Shown here piece after piece: positions 1 to 12,359 of a stretch of DNA of 64,000 bases. The number at the start of each line of letters is the position of its first letter. Within the stretch, counting starts at the first letter, position 1. The DNA lies in NCBI RefSeq assembly GCF_024699945.1, contig NZ_JAJOMY010000001.1:2859001-2923000 (forward strand). The letters run 5' to 3'. A program made the translations under genes and the position numbers. This DNA comes from Phenylobacterium sp. J426 (lineage in GTDB: Bacteria; Pseudomonadota; Alphaproteobacteria; Caulobacterales; Caulobacteraceae). The notes under the pieces are model-generated. The model worked only from the letters and a program-made list of their open reading frames with translations, was not told the origin of the DNA and ran no database searches.

Positions 1-1
1 G

Positions 2-124
2 CGCAACCTGCAACGCATCGCCGCCAAGCGCGACGAGGCGCTCACCCAGAGCCGCGAAGAAGCGATGGAGCCGCTGCCGGCGGAAATCGCCGAAGCCGCG
101 GTGGGCGAGCAGGTCGAGTCGTAA
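2..124 (+). CDS. rpoC: Probable RNA polymerase beta' subunit, C-terminal fragment
   Basis: Forty complete codons in frame from base 2 end at a TAA at 122-124. The visible peptide is charged (RNLQRIAAKRDEALTQ, then an acidic Ala/Glu tail). It resembles the basic helix that follows the LIPAGTG motif at the end of RpoC, and rpoBC commonly lies just upstream of rpsL in alphaproteobacteria. The identity rests on this short tail plus context, because the catalytic part lies outside the window. A strong terminator follows 25 bases later, consistent with the end of an operon. Confidence 0.55.
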   Translation, partial: RNLQRIAAKRDEALTQSREEAMEPLPAEIAEAAVGEQVES

Positions 125-149
125 GGCTCTCCAGCAGCTCAAGCTAACG

Positions 150-175
150 ACGGCCCGGGAGCGATCCCGGGCCGT
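150..175 (+). terminator. Rho-independent terminator after rpoC
   Basis: An 11-bp perfect GC-rich stem (150-160 with 165-175) closes a GCGA tetraloop and is followed by TTCGCTTT. It sits 25 bases past the stop of the upstream fragment and before the zinc-ribbon gene, so it probably ends the rpoBC transcript. Confidence 0.8.
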
Positions 176-249
176 TTCGCTTTCCACCCTTGGGCTTGGC
201 CGTGTCAGTCCCTAGATCGTAGGGGTAACGACAACGAGGAGCTCGCCCG

Positions 250-579
250 GTGCCGCTGCTGCTTTGCCCCAACGACAATACGTCCATGCAGAACGTGAAC
301 CGCGGAGGCGTGGAGATCGACATCTGCCCCACCTGCCGGGGCGTCTGGTTGGACCGCGGCGAGCTCGAGAAGCTGCTGGAAGGCACGCGGCAGGAGCAGA
401 CTCACCAGAGCCAGGACCGCCAGCGGTTCGAGCGCGAGGTGCAGGACTTCCACCGCAATCCGGACGACTGGAAGAAGAAGCACCCCTACGACAGCCAGCA
501 CGGCAGGTACCGCTACGACGACGACTACCACTACAGGAAGAAAAAGAAGCGGTTCGACATCTTCGACATCTTCGACTGA
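250..579 (+). CDS. zf-TFIIB domain zinc-ribbon protein
   Basis: A 109-residue protein starting at GTG 250 after a GAGGA Shine-Dalgarno. The N-terminal 45 residues carry CPND and CPTCRGVWLDRGELEKL, the Cys pairs and WLDRGEL signature of the zf-TFIIB (PF13453) zinc ribbon. The rest is highly charged and aromatic, with a Lys run and a C-terminal FDIFDIFD repeat. Members are small soluble proteins of unknown function; the fold implies zinc binding. It stands alone between a terminator and a convergent gene. The domain call is firm; the role is unknown. Confidence 0.8.
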   Translation: MPLLLCPNDNTSMQNVNRGGVEIDICPTCRGVWLDRGELEKLLEGTRQEQTHQSQDRQRFEREVQDFHRNPDDWKKKHPYDSQHGRYRYDDDYHYRKKKKRFDIFDIFD

Positions 580-590
580 GGCTGATCCGG

Positions 591-1283
591 TCAGCGTGGT
601 CGGCCGGCGGAGCCGCTGATGTCGTGGGGCGAGCTCCCCATGCCCTTCATGTTCGAGACGCCGCCCGGCGGGCTGCGGCGGACGTCCCAGTCAAGTTGCG
701 AGCCCGCCTCCCGAGCTCGCGATTCCTCGCCGCGACTGTAACGATAGTCCGCCTCACGTCGGGCGGCCGCCCGCCCGAATTCCGAACTGTCGTCGCGATC
801 GAGGCCAAGGCCGTTAAACGGAGCGTCGCGGGCGCCGCGCGCGAGACGCTGCTCGCATTTCTCCCGTTCCTCGCGGCTCAGGTTCGCCGGATTTGCGCAG
901 CCGACCAGGCCGCGCAGCGTCTGGCGCGCGTTGTCGGCCGCAGGGTCCGGAGCCAGAGCCCGCGCGGCAGCGCTGGGCGCCTCTCGCCGTGTGTCCGCCT
1001 TGGCCTCCGGCGCAATCAACGGAGGCATCGGCAAGTCGCTCGGTGCATGACGCAGGGCGCGGCGGTGCAGGCGGATGGGGGTGGGCGGGCCGCCGGCGTG
1101 CGGCGGCGGCACGCGGGGCAGGATCAGCACCGGGATGATGGGCTCCGGCGGCCCCGACTGCATCGGCGGCGTCATCAGCTTGGGCACATGCAGCGCCAGC
1201 GCCGCCAGCACGACGACGTGTGCGGCGAGGGAGACCGCCACAGCGAACGTTCGGCGTCTCGATGGGCCCCGGCCAGCCGCCAA
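591..1283 (-). CDS. TonB/TolA-like single-pass membrane protein, hypothetical
   Basis: About 230 residues. The proposed start is TTG at 1283, preceded by GGGGAG at good spacing. The N-terminus is basic (SRRRTFA), followed by a hydrophobic helix at about residues 12-32 and a Pro-rich stretch (PPMQSGPPEPIIP, PRVPPPH). This is the layout of energy transducers such as TonB/TolA: anchor, then a periplasmic Pro-rich spacer. No C-terminal TonB beta domain is recognisable; instead there is a Cys-containing NPANLSREEREKCEQRL segment and a charged tail. It is convergent with the zinc-ribbon gene and divergent from the peptidase. The function is not established. Confidence 0.65.
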   Translation of the reverse strand: MAAGRGPSRRRTFAVAVSLAAHVVVLAALALHVPKLMTPPMQSGPPEPIIPVLILPRVPPPHAGGPPTPIRLHRRALRHAPSDLPMPPLIAPEAKADTRREAPSAAARALAPDPAADNARQTLRGLVGCANPANLSREEREKCEQRLARGARDAPFNGLGLDRDDSSEFGRAAARREADYRYSRGEESRAREAGSQLDWDVRRSPPGGVSNMKGMGSSPHDISGSAGRPR

Positions 1284-1417
1284 TGGCGCTCCCCGCTAAG
1301 GTCAAGCTTCGCCGTACAGCGTATCGCAGTGGGCGAGGCGATTTCATGGCGGCGGCTTGCAGCGACCTGAGGCTCTGCCTTAAGTTGCAAGCGGGGCGTC
1401 CGCTCGCTGGGGGTAGT

Positions 1418-3397
1418 ATGTATCGTAAGCTTCTCGGCGTCGCTCTCGCGGCGGGCGTAAACACGGCTGCCCAGGCGCAGGCGCCCTCGGCGCCGCCCCT
1501 GGAGGCTTTCGCCCGGCTGCCGGCCGTGACCGAGGCGAAGATCGCACCGGGCGGTCAGAGGATCGCAATCCTCGGCGGCGCACCAACCGACAGAACGATC
1601 GCCTTCACCGCCATTGACCAGCCGGGGATGAACATCCTGAAGCTGGGCGCCGTCGAAACGCTGGGCGTCTCATGGGCCGGCGACGACTACGCGCTCGCCA
1701 GGGTGGCTTTCTGGGAGAAGGTCGGGGCACGGGCCGACTACCGGCTGGTGCGGACGGCGTCCGTGACGCCGCAGGCGAAGTTCATGGGCTACCTCCTGGG
1801 CGGCGATGCGCTGTCTTCTCAGCTGACCAACCAGGGCGTGGTGGGGATCGTGAAGGGCCCGCCTCCGCGAGTTATGGTGCGCGGTCTCGCGCTAGCCGCG
1901 GGTCCCGACCGTGACATGAACACGCGGCTCGGCCGGAAGGGGGAAAACGGCGACCTGCGCGTCCCGGCGCTCTTCTCCGTCGATCCCGCGACCGGTCGCG
2001 GCACGCAGGTCGAACGGGGCGACTTCGATATCGAAGGTTGGGAGGTCGATCTCTCGGGGCAGGCCCGCGTGATGTACAAGGTCGACGAGAATACCCGAAA
2101 GCGAACCCTGTACGCCCGCCCGAAAGGGCAGGGGACCTGGAGGATGATCCAGGATGGCGACGATGGGCGCACTTTCCTGGGCTATTCGGACGCCGACCAG
2201 TCCTTCTACTTCGCCAGCACGGGTCCCGGCGGGACGCAGGTCACCCGGCAGCGGCTCCCCGACGGGCCGGTCGAGACGGTCGGGAAGCCGGTACAAGGCG
2301 CAGGCGTCCATCTCGTCTGGGACGGTCACCGGAATGCCGTGGTTGGGGTTGCGGCGTCCGGGGCGGAGCGTGGGATCGAATGGCTGGATCCGGTCTTTGC
2401 TGGCGCGCAGGCTACGGTCAGCCGCGCTTTCAAAGGTCGATCCGCGCGGCTCACGTCCTGGTCGGAGGATCTCACCCGCTTCATCGTCGTCGCCGAAGGT
2501 CCCGACAATCCGGCCCAGTGGTTCCTCTATGACCGCGCCCGGAAGGAAGTCTCGCCTATCGGCGACGGGTATCCGGAGCTTGCTGAGGTCACCCTTGGGA
2601 CCACCTCTTTCATGCGCTACCGGGCGCGGGATGGCCTGGAGATTCCGGCCTACCTGACCTTGCCGCCGGGGCTGAAGGCGGGCGAGAAGCCGCCGCTGAT
2701 CGTTCTGCCGCATGGCGGCCCGTCGGCCCATGACGACCCCGGCTTCGACTACCTGACCCACTTCCTCGCCAGCCGCGGCTACGCGGTGCTGCGGCCGCAG
2801 TATCGCGGCTCGACGGGCTTCGGGCCGGAGTTCCAGAAGGCAGGGAAGGGGGAGTGGGGCGGCAAGATGCAGACCGACCTGCTCGATGGCGTGGCCGCGG
2901 TCGCCGATCGCGCGGACCCGGCCCGGGCCTGCATCGTCGGCGCAAGCTTCGGCGGCTACGCGGCCCTGTACGGCGCGGTCTTCCAGCCAGGCGCCTATCG
3001 CTGCGCGGCGTCCATCAACGGCGTCTCGGACCTCGGCGCCCTGATCGGCGACTACGCCACCGACTTTGGGCGCGATAACAAGGGCTTCGAGTTGCTCCGG
3101 GAGGAAGTTCGTCAAGCTTCGCCCCAGGGTCTCGACGGTGTCTCGCCGCTGAAGAACGCCGCGCGGGCCAGCATGCCCGTTCTGCTGGTGCATGGCGACA
3201 AGGACACCACGGTCGCCCCCAACCATTCGCAGCGCATGGCCGTCGCCCTGAAGAACGCGGGCAAGCCTGTCGAGCACGTGGTGCTCGCCGGCGAGAACCA
3301 CTATCTGGGAACGACGGCGGCGCGCACCCAGATGCTTTCCGCCCTCGACGCCTTCCTGGCAAAGAACCTGCCTGTCAACGCGCCGCAGCGTCCCTGA
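1418..3397 (+). CDS. S9 family prolyl oligopeptidase-type serine peptidase, secreted
   Basis: 659 residues from ATG 1418. A longer open frame exists upstream, but this start gives a clear signal peptide (MYRKLLGVALAAG, cleavage near AQAQA). The N-terminal ~380 residues are a divergent beta-propeller. The C-terminal alpha/beta-hydrolase domain has the nucleophile in GASFGGY (Ser510), the acid in HGDKDTT (Asp596) and the base in GENHY (His628). The family cleaves peptides after specific residues in the periplasm or outside the cell. All three catalytic residues are present, so it should be active. It is a monocistronic gene upstream of the str operon. Confidence 0.88.
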   Translation: MYRKLLGVALAAGVNTAAQAQAPSAPPLEAFARLPAVTEAKIAPGGQRIAILGGAPTDRTIAFTAIDQPGMNILKLGAVETLGVSWAGDDYALARVAFWEKVGARADYRLVRTASVTPQAKFMGYLLGGDALSSQLTNQGVVGIVKGPPPRVMVRGLALAAGPDRDMNTRLGRKGENGDLRVPALFSVDPATGRGTQVERGDFDIEGWEVDLSGQARVMYKVDENTRKRTLYARPKGQGTWRMIQDGDDGRTFLGYSDADQSFYFASTGPGGTQVTRQRLPDGPVETVGKPVQGAGVHLVWDGHRNAVVGVAASGAERGIEWLDPVFAGAQATVSRAFKGRSARLTSWSEDLTRFIVVAEGPDNPAQWFLYDRARKEVSPIGDGYPELAEVTLGTTSFMRYRARDGLEIPAYLTLPPGLKAGEKPPLIVLPHGGPSAHDDPGFDYLTHFLASRGYAVLRPQYRGSTGFGPEFQKAGKGEWGGKMQTDLLDGVAAVADRADPARACIVGASFGGYAALYGAVFQPGAYRCAASINGVSDLGALIGDYATDFGRDNKGFELLREEVRQASPQGLDGVSPLKNAARASMPVLLVHGDKDTTVAPNHSQRMAVALKNAGKPVEHVVLAGENHYLGTTAARTQMLSALDAFLAKNLPVNAPQRP

Positions 3398-3420
3398 GGC
3401 CGCGCCCTCTCGGACTCGCG

Positions 3421-3449
3421 TTGACGGGACAGCCGCTTACGACTATGTA
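3421..3449 (+). promoter_or_regulatory. Sigma-70 type promoter of the str operon
   Basis: TTGACG at 3421-3426 and TATGTA at 3444-3449 are separated by exactly 17 bases, a near-consensus housekeeping promoter. It lies 24 bases past the peptidase stop and leaves a leader of about 170 nt before rpsL. It is the only good promoter I see between these genes. Confidence 0.75.
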
Positions 3450-3626
3450 GCGCGCTCTTTCGAGACCGGGATCCTCTCCCAGTCCGATGAGCGCACCCCG
3501 CCGGAACGCACGACACGGGCGTCCCGGCGAGTTTTTGCGTTCAGCGGGCGGGCCTCGAACACACGAAAACACGACCCCAACCGAGGCGCCCCGGCCAAAC
3601 GGCACACGCCTCCCAAGCGAGATTAG

Positions 3627-3998
3627 ATGCCGACAGTCAACCAGCTCATCCGCAAGCCTCGCCAGTCGAAGCCCGCGCGGAACAAGGTCCCCGCCCTGAA
3701 GGGCTGCCCGCAGCGCCGCGGCGTTTGCACCCGGGTGTACACCACGACCCCGAAGAAGCCGAACTCGGCTCTGCGTAAGGTCGCCAAGGTGCGCCTGACC
3801 ACCGGCATCGAAGCGGTGTGCTACATCCCCGGCGAAGGCCACAACCTGCAGGAGCACTCGGTGGTCCTGATCCGTGGCGGCCGCGTGAAGGACCTTCCGG
3901 GCGTGCGCTACCACATCCTGCGCGGCGTGCTCGACACCCAAGGGGTCAAGGACCGCAAGCAGCGCCGTTCGCTCTACGGCGCCAAGCGTCCGAAGTAA
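3627..3998 (+). CDS. rpsL: 30S ribosomal protein S12
   Basis: 123 residues starting [12 protein letters not shown], the standard S12 opening, and of normal length. S12 lies at the decoding centre and helps control tRNA selection. The two Lys positions usually altered in streptomycin-resistant strains are wild type (TPKKPNSA and RVKDLPGV). The Asp of KDLPGV, which is methylthiolated in many bacteria, is present. It is the first gene of str; rpsG follows after 11 bases. Confidence 0.98.
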   Translation: MPTVNQLIRKPRQSKPARNKVPALKGCPQRRGVCTRVYTTTPKKPNSALRKVAKVRLTTGIEAVCYIPGEGHNLQEHSVVLIRGGRVKDLPGVRYHILRGVLDTQGVKDRKQRRSLYGAKRPK

Positions 3999-4009
3999 GG
4001 ATTTAAGAG

Positions 4010-4483
4010 ATGTCCCGTCGCCGTCGCGCAGACAAACGTGAAGTGCTCCCGGATCCGAAGTTCGGGGACCTCGTCGTCACCAAGTTCATGAACTACGTGA
4101 TGTATGAAGGTAAGAAGGCCGTGGCCGAGAACATCGTCTACGGCGCCTTCGACATCCTGGAGGCCCGCCGCAAGGACCAGGGTCCGCTGGAAACCTTCCA
4201 TGCCGCCCTGGACAACGTGGCTCCCGCCATCGAAGTCCGCTCCCGCCGGGTCGGCGGCGCCACCTACCAGGTGCCCGTCGAAGTCCGCCCTGAGCGTCGT
4301 CGCGCCCTGGCCATCCGCTGGCTGGTGAACGCCGCCCGCTCGCGTGGCGAGAACACCATGACGGAAAAGCTGGCCGGCGAGCTGCTGGACGCCTCTTCGA
4401 ACCGCGGTTCGGCGGTGAAGAAGCGCGAAGACACCCACAAGATGGCGGAAGCCAACCGGGCGTTCTCGCACTACCGCTGGTAA
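4010..4483 (+). CDS. rpsG: 30S ribosomal protein S7
   Basis: 157 residues beginning [10 protein letters not shown], with the S7 core [18 protein letters not shown] and the C-terminal arm ending AFSHYRW. S7 nucleates assembly of the 30S head and contacts E-site tRNA; in E. coli it also represses translation of its own operon. It is tightly coupled to rpsL. An unusually stable hairpin lies between it and fusA. Confidence 0.98.
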   Translation: MSRRRRADKREVLPDPKFGDLVVTKFMNYVMYEGKKAVAENIVYGAFDILEARRKDQGPLETFHAALDNVAPAIEVRSRRVGGATYQVPVEVRPERRRALAIRWLVNAARSRGENTMTEKLAGELLDASSNRGSAVKKREDTHKMAEANRAFSHYRW

Positions 4484-4506
4484 GCGCCCTTCATAGTGAG
4501 CTTTCC

Positions 4507-4539
4507 GGCGCGGGCGGTTTGAGATAAACCGCCCGCGCC
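4507..4539 (+). terminator. Stable hairpin between rpsG and fusA (partial terminator or attenuator)
   Basis: A 14-bp uninterrupted stem (4507-4520 with 4526-4539, GGCGCGGGCGGTTT and its complement) has a GAGAT loop and is followed by GTTCGTT. The downstream T tract is weak, so it may attenuate rather than stop transcription into fusA, or protect the rpsLG message. The stem is seen; the role is inferred. Confidence 0.6.
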
Positions 4540-4584
4540 GTTCGTTCAGCCTCCCCCGAAATACCTTTTTGCAGAGCTTCCGCT

Positions 4585-6663
<2,079 letters not shown>

Positions 6664-6711
6664 TTCCAACCCTAGCTGAGAGGACAAGCCCGGACAGGGC
6701 TGGAGCTTGAA

Positions 6712-7902
<1,191 letters not shown>

Positions 7903-7929
7903 GATCGGCCACAGCCAAGCACTCTGAAG

Positions 7930-7959
7930 AGGCCGCCGGGGAAACCCGGCGGCCTTTTC
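7930..7959 (+). terminator. Rho-independent terminator of the str operon
   Basis: An 11-bp stem (7930-7940 with 7945-7955) closes a GAAA loop and is followed by TTTTCT. It lies 28 bases after the tuf stop and separates str from the DUF2807 gene, so S10 transcription is independent. Confidence 0.85.
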
Positions 7960-8046
7960 TCTTACTTCGACGTCATGACCTCGATTTAAGCTGATCCTGC
8001 GGCGCCGCCGGACTAGCTTCCCGTCACAAGGTTACGGGAGACGGCA

Positions 8047-8877
8047 ATGCGCTTTTCGATTGCTCTGCTGACGGCGGCGGCCGCGATCTCGCTGGCCAGC
8101 GCGGCGAGCGCGGCTTCGGTCGAGGTCAAGGACGCGGTGGCCCGGGTGACGGTGATCCCGGAGAACCGCAGCGACATCAAGGTCGAGATCATCCAGCCCA
8201 ACGCTCGAGCGCCCCTGCAGGTGCGCTCGCGAGGCGACCGCGTCATCGTGGACGGCGACCTTGACCGGAAGATCCGCAACTGCCGCGGCTCGGGCGAGAA
8301 CCGCAGCGTCGAGGTGCGGGGCGTCGGGGTTATCGCCTGGCGGGAGATGCCGCAGGTGGTGATCCGCACGCCGCGCGACGTGCGCCTGGAGGCCGGTGGG
8401 GCGGTCTACGGATCCGTAGGCCGCTCGGCCAGCCTCACCCTTTCCAACGCCGGATGCGGCGACTGGACCGTCGCCAATGTGGATGGCCCGATGAGGCTGC
8501 GCCAGGCCGGCTCGGGCGACACCCGCACCGGTCAGGCCGGATCGGCGGAGATCAAGATCGCCGGCTCGGGAGACGTGGCCACCGCCGAGATCCGCGGTGG
8601 CGTGGACATCGACATCGCAGGCTCGGGCGGAGTAGCGGTCCGCAGCGTGCAGGGGCCGCTCAGCGTCAGCATCGCGGGCTCTGGCGACGTGACGGTGGCG
8701 GGCGGCCGCGCCACGACCATGACCGCCTCCATCGCCGGCTCGGGCGATGTCGACTTCCGGGGCGTCGCCGACAGCCTGAAGGCCCGCGTCGCCGGCTCGG
8801 GCGATGTCCGCGCCCGCGAGGTGAAGGGCGAGGTGTCGAAGTCCATCATGGGCTCGGGGGCCGTCACGATCGGCTAA
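8047..8877 (+). CDS. Secreted DUF2807 (head GIN domain-like) repeat protein
   Basis: 276 residues. A clear signal peptide (MRFSIALLTAAAAISLASAASA) follows a GGGAG Shine-Dalgarno. The mature part is a repeat protein with AGSGD or close variants every 18-22 residues (IAGSGDV, VAGSGDV, MGSGAV), typical of the DUF2807 beta-helix. It is presumably periplasmic or surface-attached, and its function is unknown for the family. It sits alone between the tuf terminator and the S10 promoter, an unusual place, since tuf and rpsJ are usually neighbours. Confidence 0.8.
   Translation: MRFSIALLTAAAAISLASAASAASVEVKDAVARVTVIPENRSDIKVEIIQPNARAPLQVRSRGDRVIVDGDLDRKIRNCRGSGENRSVEVRGVGVIAWREMPQVVIRTPRDVRLEAGGAVYGSVGRSASLTLSNAGCGDWTVANVDGPMRLRQAGSGDTRTGQAGSAEIKIAGSGDVATAEIRGGVDIDIAGSGGVAVRSVQGPLSVSIAGSGDVTVAGGRATTMTASIAGSGDVDFRGVADSLKARVAGSGDVRAREVKGEVSKSIMGSGAVTIG
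8506..8872 (+). repeat. Degenerate in-frame repeats coding (I/V)AGSGD units
   Basis: The repeat core GCCGGCTCGGGCGA and close variants recur about every 55-66 bases through the 3' half of the DUF2807 gene, each coding AGSGD. The periodicity is protein-level (beta-helix turns) and not a DNA array. Confidence 0.6.
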
Positions 8878-8919
8878 CCCGTCGCACCGGAAAGGGCGCG
8901 CCGGGACGCCCGGCGGCCC

Positions 8920-8948
8920 TTGACGGGGGCGAGTCGCATAGGTATTAC
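8920..8948 (+). promoter_or_regulatory. Sigma-70 type promoter of the S10 operon
   Basis: TTGACG (8920-8925), 17 bases, then TATTAC (8943-8948). The 316-base gap between the DUF2807 gene and rpsJ holds this promoter and then a leader of about 240 nt with no ORF I can support. The spacing and the matching -35 at rpsL and rpsM make it convincing. Confidence 0.75.
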
Positions 8949-9193
8949 CGCGCCTCCTGTTGGACCGGCTGTGTGCTTCGAAGGGATTTGAAGCGCAGAC
9001 GCGGTTCGCGGAACGACCTGGGACAGTGCTTTTTCGAGCTTGCGTTTCGGGATGGGGCCCTCGCTTCCGCGTGGGCTCAAATCGTTTGTGCGGACTTTCG
9101 CGTACGGGCTCTCATCTGAGGGTTCGGGCTGGTCTTTGAAATGGTCGAGATCACGCGGGCGGGCCGCCGTCTGTAGGGAATGATAAGAGCGAT

Positions 9194-9502
9194 ATGGATC
9201 GTCAGAACATCCGCATTCGGCTCAAAGCCTTCGATCACCGCGTGCTGGATCATTCCACCCGCGAGATCGTGAACACCGCGAAGCGGACCGGCGCCACCGT
9301 GCGCGGCCCGATTCCGCTGCCGACGCGCATTGAGAAATTCACCGTCAACCGCTCGCCGCACATCGACAAGAAGTCGCGCGAGCAGTTCGAAATCCGCACG
9401 CACAAGCGCGTGCTCGACATCGTCGACCCCACCCCGCAGACCGTGGACGCGCTGATGAAGCTCGACCTGTCCGCCGGCGTGGACGTCGAGATCAAGCTCT
9501 AA
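9194..9502 (+). CDS. rpsJ: 30S ribosomal protein S10 (NusE)
   Basis: 102 residues. [15 protein letters not shown] opens the domain and the conserved loop [29 protein letters not shown] (split by convention) is complete. S10 assembles the 30S head and, as NusE, also links NusG and NusB in antitermination. It is first in the S10 operon behind a long leader; rplC follows after 13 bases. Confidence 0.97.
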   Translation: MDRQNIRIRLKAFDHRVLDHSTREIVNTAKRTGATVRGPIPLPTRIEKFTVNRSPHIDKKSREQFEIRTHKRVLDIVDPTPQTVDALMKLDLSAGVDVEIKL

Positions 9503-9515
9503 GGGGATCGGTCCG

Positions 9516-10295
9516 ATGCGTACCGGCGTGATCGCCAAGAAGCTGGGCATGGCGCGCTTCTTCGATGAAGCGGGCGTCCATGTGCCCGTCACCGTCCTGA
9601 GCCTCGAGGGCTGCCAGGTCGTCGGTCAGCGCACCGCTGACAAGGACGGCTATGTCGCCCTGCAGCTCGGCGCGGGCTCCAAGAAGCCGAAGAACACCTC
9701 CAAGGCGCTGCGCGGCCACTTCGCGAAGGGCCAGGTGGAGCCGAAGGCCAAGGTCGTCGAGTTCCGGGTGTCGGAAGACAACCTGATCGACGTGGGCGCG
9801 GAGCTGACCGCCGACCACTTCGTTCCGGGTCAGAAGATCGACATCACCGGCACCACGGTCGGTAAGGGCTTCGCCGGCGCGATGAAGCGCTGGAACTTCG
9901 GTGGCCTGCGCGCCACCCACGGCGTGTCCGTGTCGCACCGTTCGCACGGTTCGACCGGTAACCGCCAGGATCCGGGTCGTACGTTCCCGGGCAAGAAGAT
10001 GGCCGGTCACTATGGCCAGGAAACCGTCACCACCCTCAACCTCACCGTCTGGCGCGTCGACGCCGAGCGCGGCCTCATCCTGGTCAAGGGCGCCGTCCCG
10101 GGCTCGGAAGGCTCGTTCGTGAAGATCCGCGACGCGGTGAAGAGCCCGCTGCCGGCCGACGCGCCGAAGCCGGGCGCGTTCCGCAGCGCGGGCGCTCCGA
10201 CCCCGGTCGAAGCCGCCGCCGAGGAAGCGCCGGCCGAGGACGTCGCGACCGAAGCGCCGGCCGCCGAGGCGACTGAAGCTGGGGATCAAGCGTAA
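9516..10295 (+). CDS. rplC: 50S ribosomal protein L3
   Basis: 259 residues. [20 protein letters not shown] is the L3 start, and [20 protein letters not shown] is the loop reaching the peptidyl-transferase centre with the Gln that PrmB methylates. After about residue 215 an Ala/Glu-rich tail of about 40 residues extends beyond the bacterial core, as in many alphaproteobacteria. Its TAA overlaps the rplD ATG by one base. Confidence 0.97.
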   Translation: MRTGVIAKKLGMARFFDEAGVHVPVTVLSLEGCQVVGQRTADKDGYVALQLGAGSKKPKNTSKALRGHFAKGQVEPKAKVVEFRVSEDNLIDVGAELTADHFVPGQKIDITGTTVGKGFAGAMKRWNFGGLRATHGVSVSHRSHGSTGNRQDPGRTFPGKKMAGHYGQETVTTLNLTVWRVDAERGLILVKGAVPGSEGSFVKIRDAVKSPLPADAPKPGAFRSAGAPTPVEAAAEEAPAEDVATEAPAAEATEAGDQA

Positions 10296-10933
10296 TGAAA
10301 CTCGACGTCATCAAGCTGGACGGCGGGAAGGGCGGCTCGATCGAGCTGGCCGACGATATCTTCGGCATCGAAGAGATCCGCGGCGACATCCTGCAGCGCG
10401 TCGTCACCTGGCAACTCGCCAAGCGTCGCGCCGGGACCCACAAGATCCAGGTCCGCAACGAGGTCTCCCGCACCTCGAAGAAGATGTACAAGCAGAAGGG
10501 CACCGGCGGCGCCCGTCACGGTTCGCGCCGTGCGGCCCAGTTCGTCGGCGGCGCCAAGGCCCACGGTCCCGTGGTCCGCAGCCACGCCTTCGACCTGCCC
10601 AAAAAGGTCCGCGCCCTGGCCCTGCGCCATGCGCTGTCCTCGAAGGCGAAGGAAGGTTCGCTGATCGTCCTGGACTCGGCTGTGCTGCCGGAAGCCAAGA
10701 CCGCCGCGCTGCGCGAGCAGCTTGGCAAGATCGGCGTGACCAATGCGCTGGTGATCGCCGGCGCCGAGGTCGACAACAACCTGAAGCTCGCCGCCCGGAA
10801 CATCCCGAACGTGGACGTGCTGCCGAATGCCGGCCTCAACGTCTACGACGTGCTGCGTCGCCGTACCCTGGTCCTGACCAAGGACGCGGTCGAAGCGATC
10901 CAGGCGCGTTTCCAGCCTGAGGAGGCCGCGTGA
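10295..10933 (+). CDS. rplD: 50S ribosomal protein L4
   Basis: 212 residues. The loop [20 protein letters not shown] lines the peptide exit tunnel. L4 nucleates 50S assembly; in E. coli it also represses its own S10 operon at the leader, though whether that applies here is unknown. The start overlaps rplC (TAATG) and the stop overlaps rplW. Confidence 0.97.
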   Translation: MKLDVIKLDGGKGGSIELADDIFGIEEIRGDILQRVVTWQLAKRRAGTHKIQVRNEVSRTSKKMYKQKGTGGARHGSRRAAQFVGGAKAHGPVVRSHAFDLPKKVRALALRHALSSKAKEGSLIVLDSAVLPEAKTAALREQLGKIGVTNALVIAGAEVDNNLKLAARNIPNVDVLPNAGLNVYDVLRRRTLVLTKDAVEAIQARFQPEEAA

Positions 10934-11235
10934 TGGCCGTCGAGCCCACCGCCCGCCACTACGACACGATCCTGTCGCCGATCATCACGGAAAAGGCCAC
11001 GCTGCTCTCGGAGCAGAACAAGGTGGTCTTCCGGGTCGCCGGCGATGCGTCGAAGGACGAGATCGCCGCTGCGGTCGAAGCGCTGTTCAAGGTCAACGTG
11101 ACCAAGGTCAACACCCTCAACGTGAAGGGCAAGACCAAGCGGTTCCGCGGCATCGTCGGGCGTCGTACCGACGTCAAGAAAGCGATCGTGACCCTGGCCG
11201 AAGGCCAGTCGATCGACATCACCACGGGGCTTTGA
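10933..11235 (+). CDS. rplW: 50S ribosomal protein L23
   Basis: 100 residues from ATG 10933, which overlaps the rplD TGA; a GTG three bases upstream is a possible alternative. Core motifs are [15 protein letters not shown] and [16 protein letters not shown]23 sits at the tunnel exit and is the docking site for trigger factor and SRP. Confidence 0.96.
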   Translation: MAVEPTARHYDTILSPIITEKATLLSEQNKVVFRVAGDASKDEIAAAVEALFKVNVTKVNTLNVKGKTKRFRGIVGRRTDVKKAIVTLAEGQSIDITTGL

Positions 11236-11239
11236 TCCG

Positions 11240-12076
11240 ATGGCTCTGAAGCAATTCAATCCGACCTCGCCGGGTCGTCGCCAGCTGGTGCTGGTCGACA
11301 AGTCCGAGCTCCACAAGGGCCGGCCGGAAAAGTCGCTCGTGGAAGGCCTGACGAAGTCGGGCGGCCGCGGCGGCAACGGCCGTGTCGCCGTCCGCTTCCG
11401 CGGCGGCGGCGCCAAGCGCCTGTACCGCATCATCGACTTCAAGCGCCGCAAGTTCGACGTGCCCGCCACGGTCGAGCGTCTCGAGTACGACCCGAACCGT
11501 TCGGCCTTCATCGCTCTGGTGAAGTACGAGGACGGCGAGCTGGCGTACATCCTGGCTCCGCAGCGCCTGAAGGTCGGCGACCAGGTCGTGGCCTCGGAAA
11601 AGGCGGATGTGAAGCCCGGCAACGCCATGCCGCTGCGCGGCATGCCGATCGGCACCATCATCCACAACGTCGAGCTGAAGCCGATGAAGGGCGGGCAGGT
11701 CGCCCGTTCGGCCGGCGCCTACGCCCAGCTGGTCGGCCGTGACGCCGGCTACGCCCAGATCCGCCTGAACTCGGGCGAGCTGCGCATGGTGCAGGACAGC
11801 TGCATGGCCACCGTCGGCGCCGTGTCGAACCCGGACCATATGAACGAGAGCCTCGGCAAGGCCGGCCGCTCGCGTCACAAGGGCCGTCGTCCGCACGTCC
11901 GCGGCGTCGCCATGAACCCGATCGACCACCCGCACGGCGGCGGCGAAGGCCGCACCTCGGGCGGCCGTCACCCGGTCACCCCGTGGGGCCAGCCCACCAA
12001 GGGCCGGAAGACCCGCAAGAACAAGGCGACGGACAAGTTCATCATCCGCTCGCGCCACGCTCGGAAGGCTCGCTAA
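11240..12076 (+). CDS. rplB: 50S ribosomal protein L2
   Basis: 278 residues. The conserved C-terminal part [18 protein letters not shown], with the His essential near the peptidyl-transferase centre, is intact, followed by the basic tail [15 protein letters not shown]2 is needed for subunit joining. It starts four bases after rplW. Confidence 0.98.
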   Translation: MALKQFNPTSPGRRQLVLVDKSELHKGRPEKSLVEGLTKSGGRGGNGRVAVRFRGGGAKRLYRIIDFKRRKFDVPATVERLEYDPNRSAFIALVKYEDGELAYILAPQRLKVGDQVVASEKADVKPGNAMPLRGMPIGTIIHNVELKPMKGGQVARSAGAYAQLVGRDAGYAQIRLNSGELRMVQDSCMATVGAVSNPDHMNESLGKAGRSRHKGRRPHVRGVAMNPIDHPHGGGEGRTSGGRHPVTPWGQPTKGRKTRKNKATDKFIIRSRHARKAR

Positions 12077-12079
12077 CCG

Positions 12080-12358
12080 ATGACCCGCTCCGTCTGGAAA
12101 GGCCCGTTCGTCGACGGGTACCTGCTCAAGAAGGCCGAGGCCGCGCAGTCCTCGGGCCGCAAGGACGTGATCAAGACCTGGTCGCGCCGCTCGACCATCA
12201 TGCCCCAGTTCGTGGGTCTGACGTTCGGCGTGCACAACGGTCAGAAGCACGTTCCGGTGCTGGTTTCGGAAGACATGGTCGGGATGAAGTTCGGCGAGTT
12301 CGCGCCGACCCGCTTCTTCCCCGGCCACGCCGCCGACAAGAAGGCCAAGAGGAAGTAA
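12080..12358 (+). CDS. rpsS: 30S ribosomal protein S19
   Basis: 92 residues: [16 protein letters not shown] at the start, and [21 protein letters not shown] as the core with the conserved R-S/T-I-x-P. S19 pairs with S13 in the 30S head. It lies three bases after rplB, with rplV two bases downstream. Confidence 0.97.
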   Translation: MTRSVWKGPFVDGYLLKKAEAAQSSGRKDVIKTWSRRSTIMPQFVGLTFGVHNGQKHVPVLVSEDMVGMKFGEFAPTRFFPGHAADKKAKRK

Positions 12359-12359
12359 G

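Noticed and set aside
3627-3998. Streptomycin-resistance variant of S12
   Set aside because: Both usual Lys positions are wild type.
8506-8872. Regular repeats, considered as CRISPR or tandem DNA array
   Set aside because: Units code in frame for AGSGD turns and are divergent at DNA level; no identical spacers/repeats.
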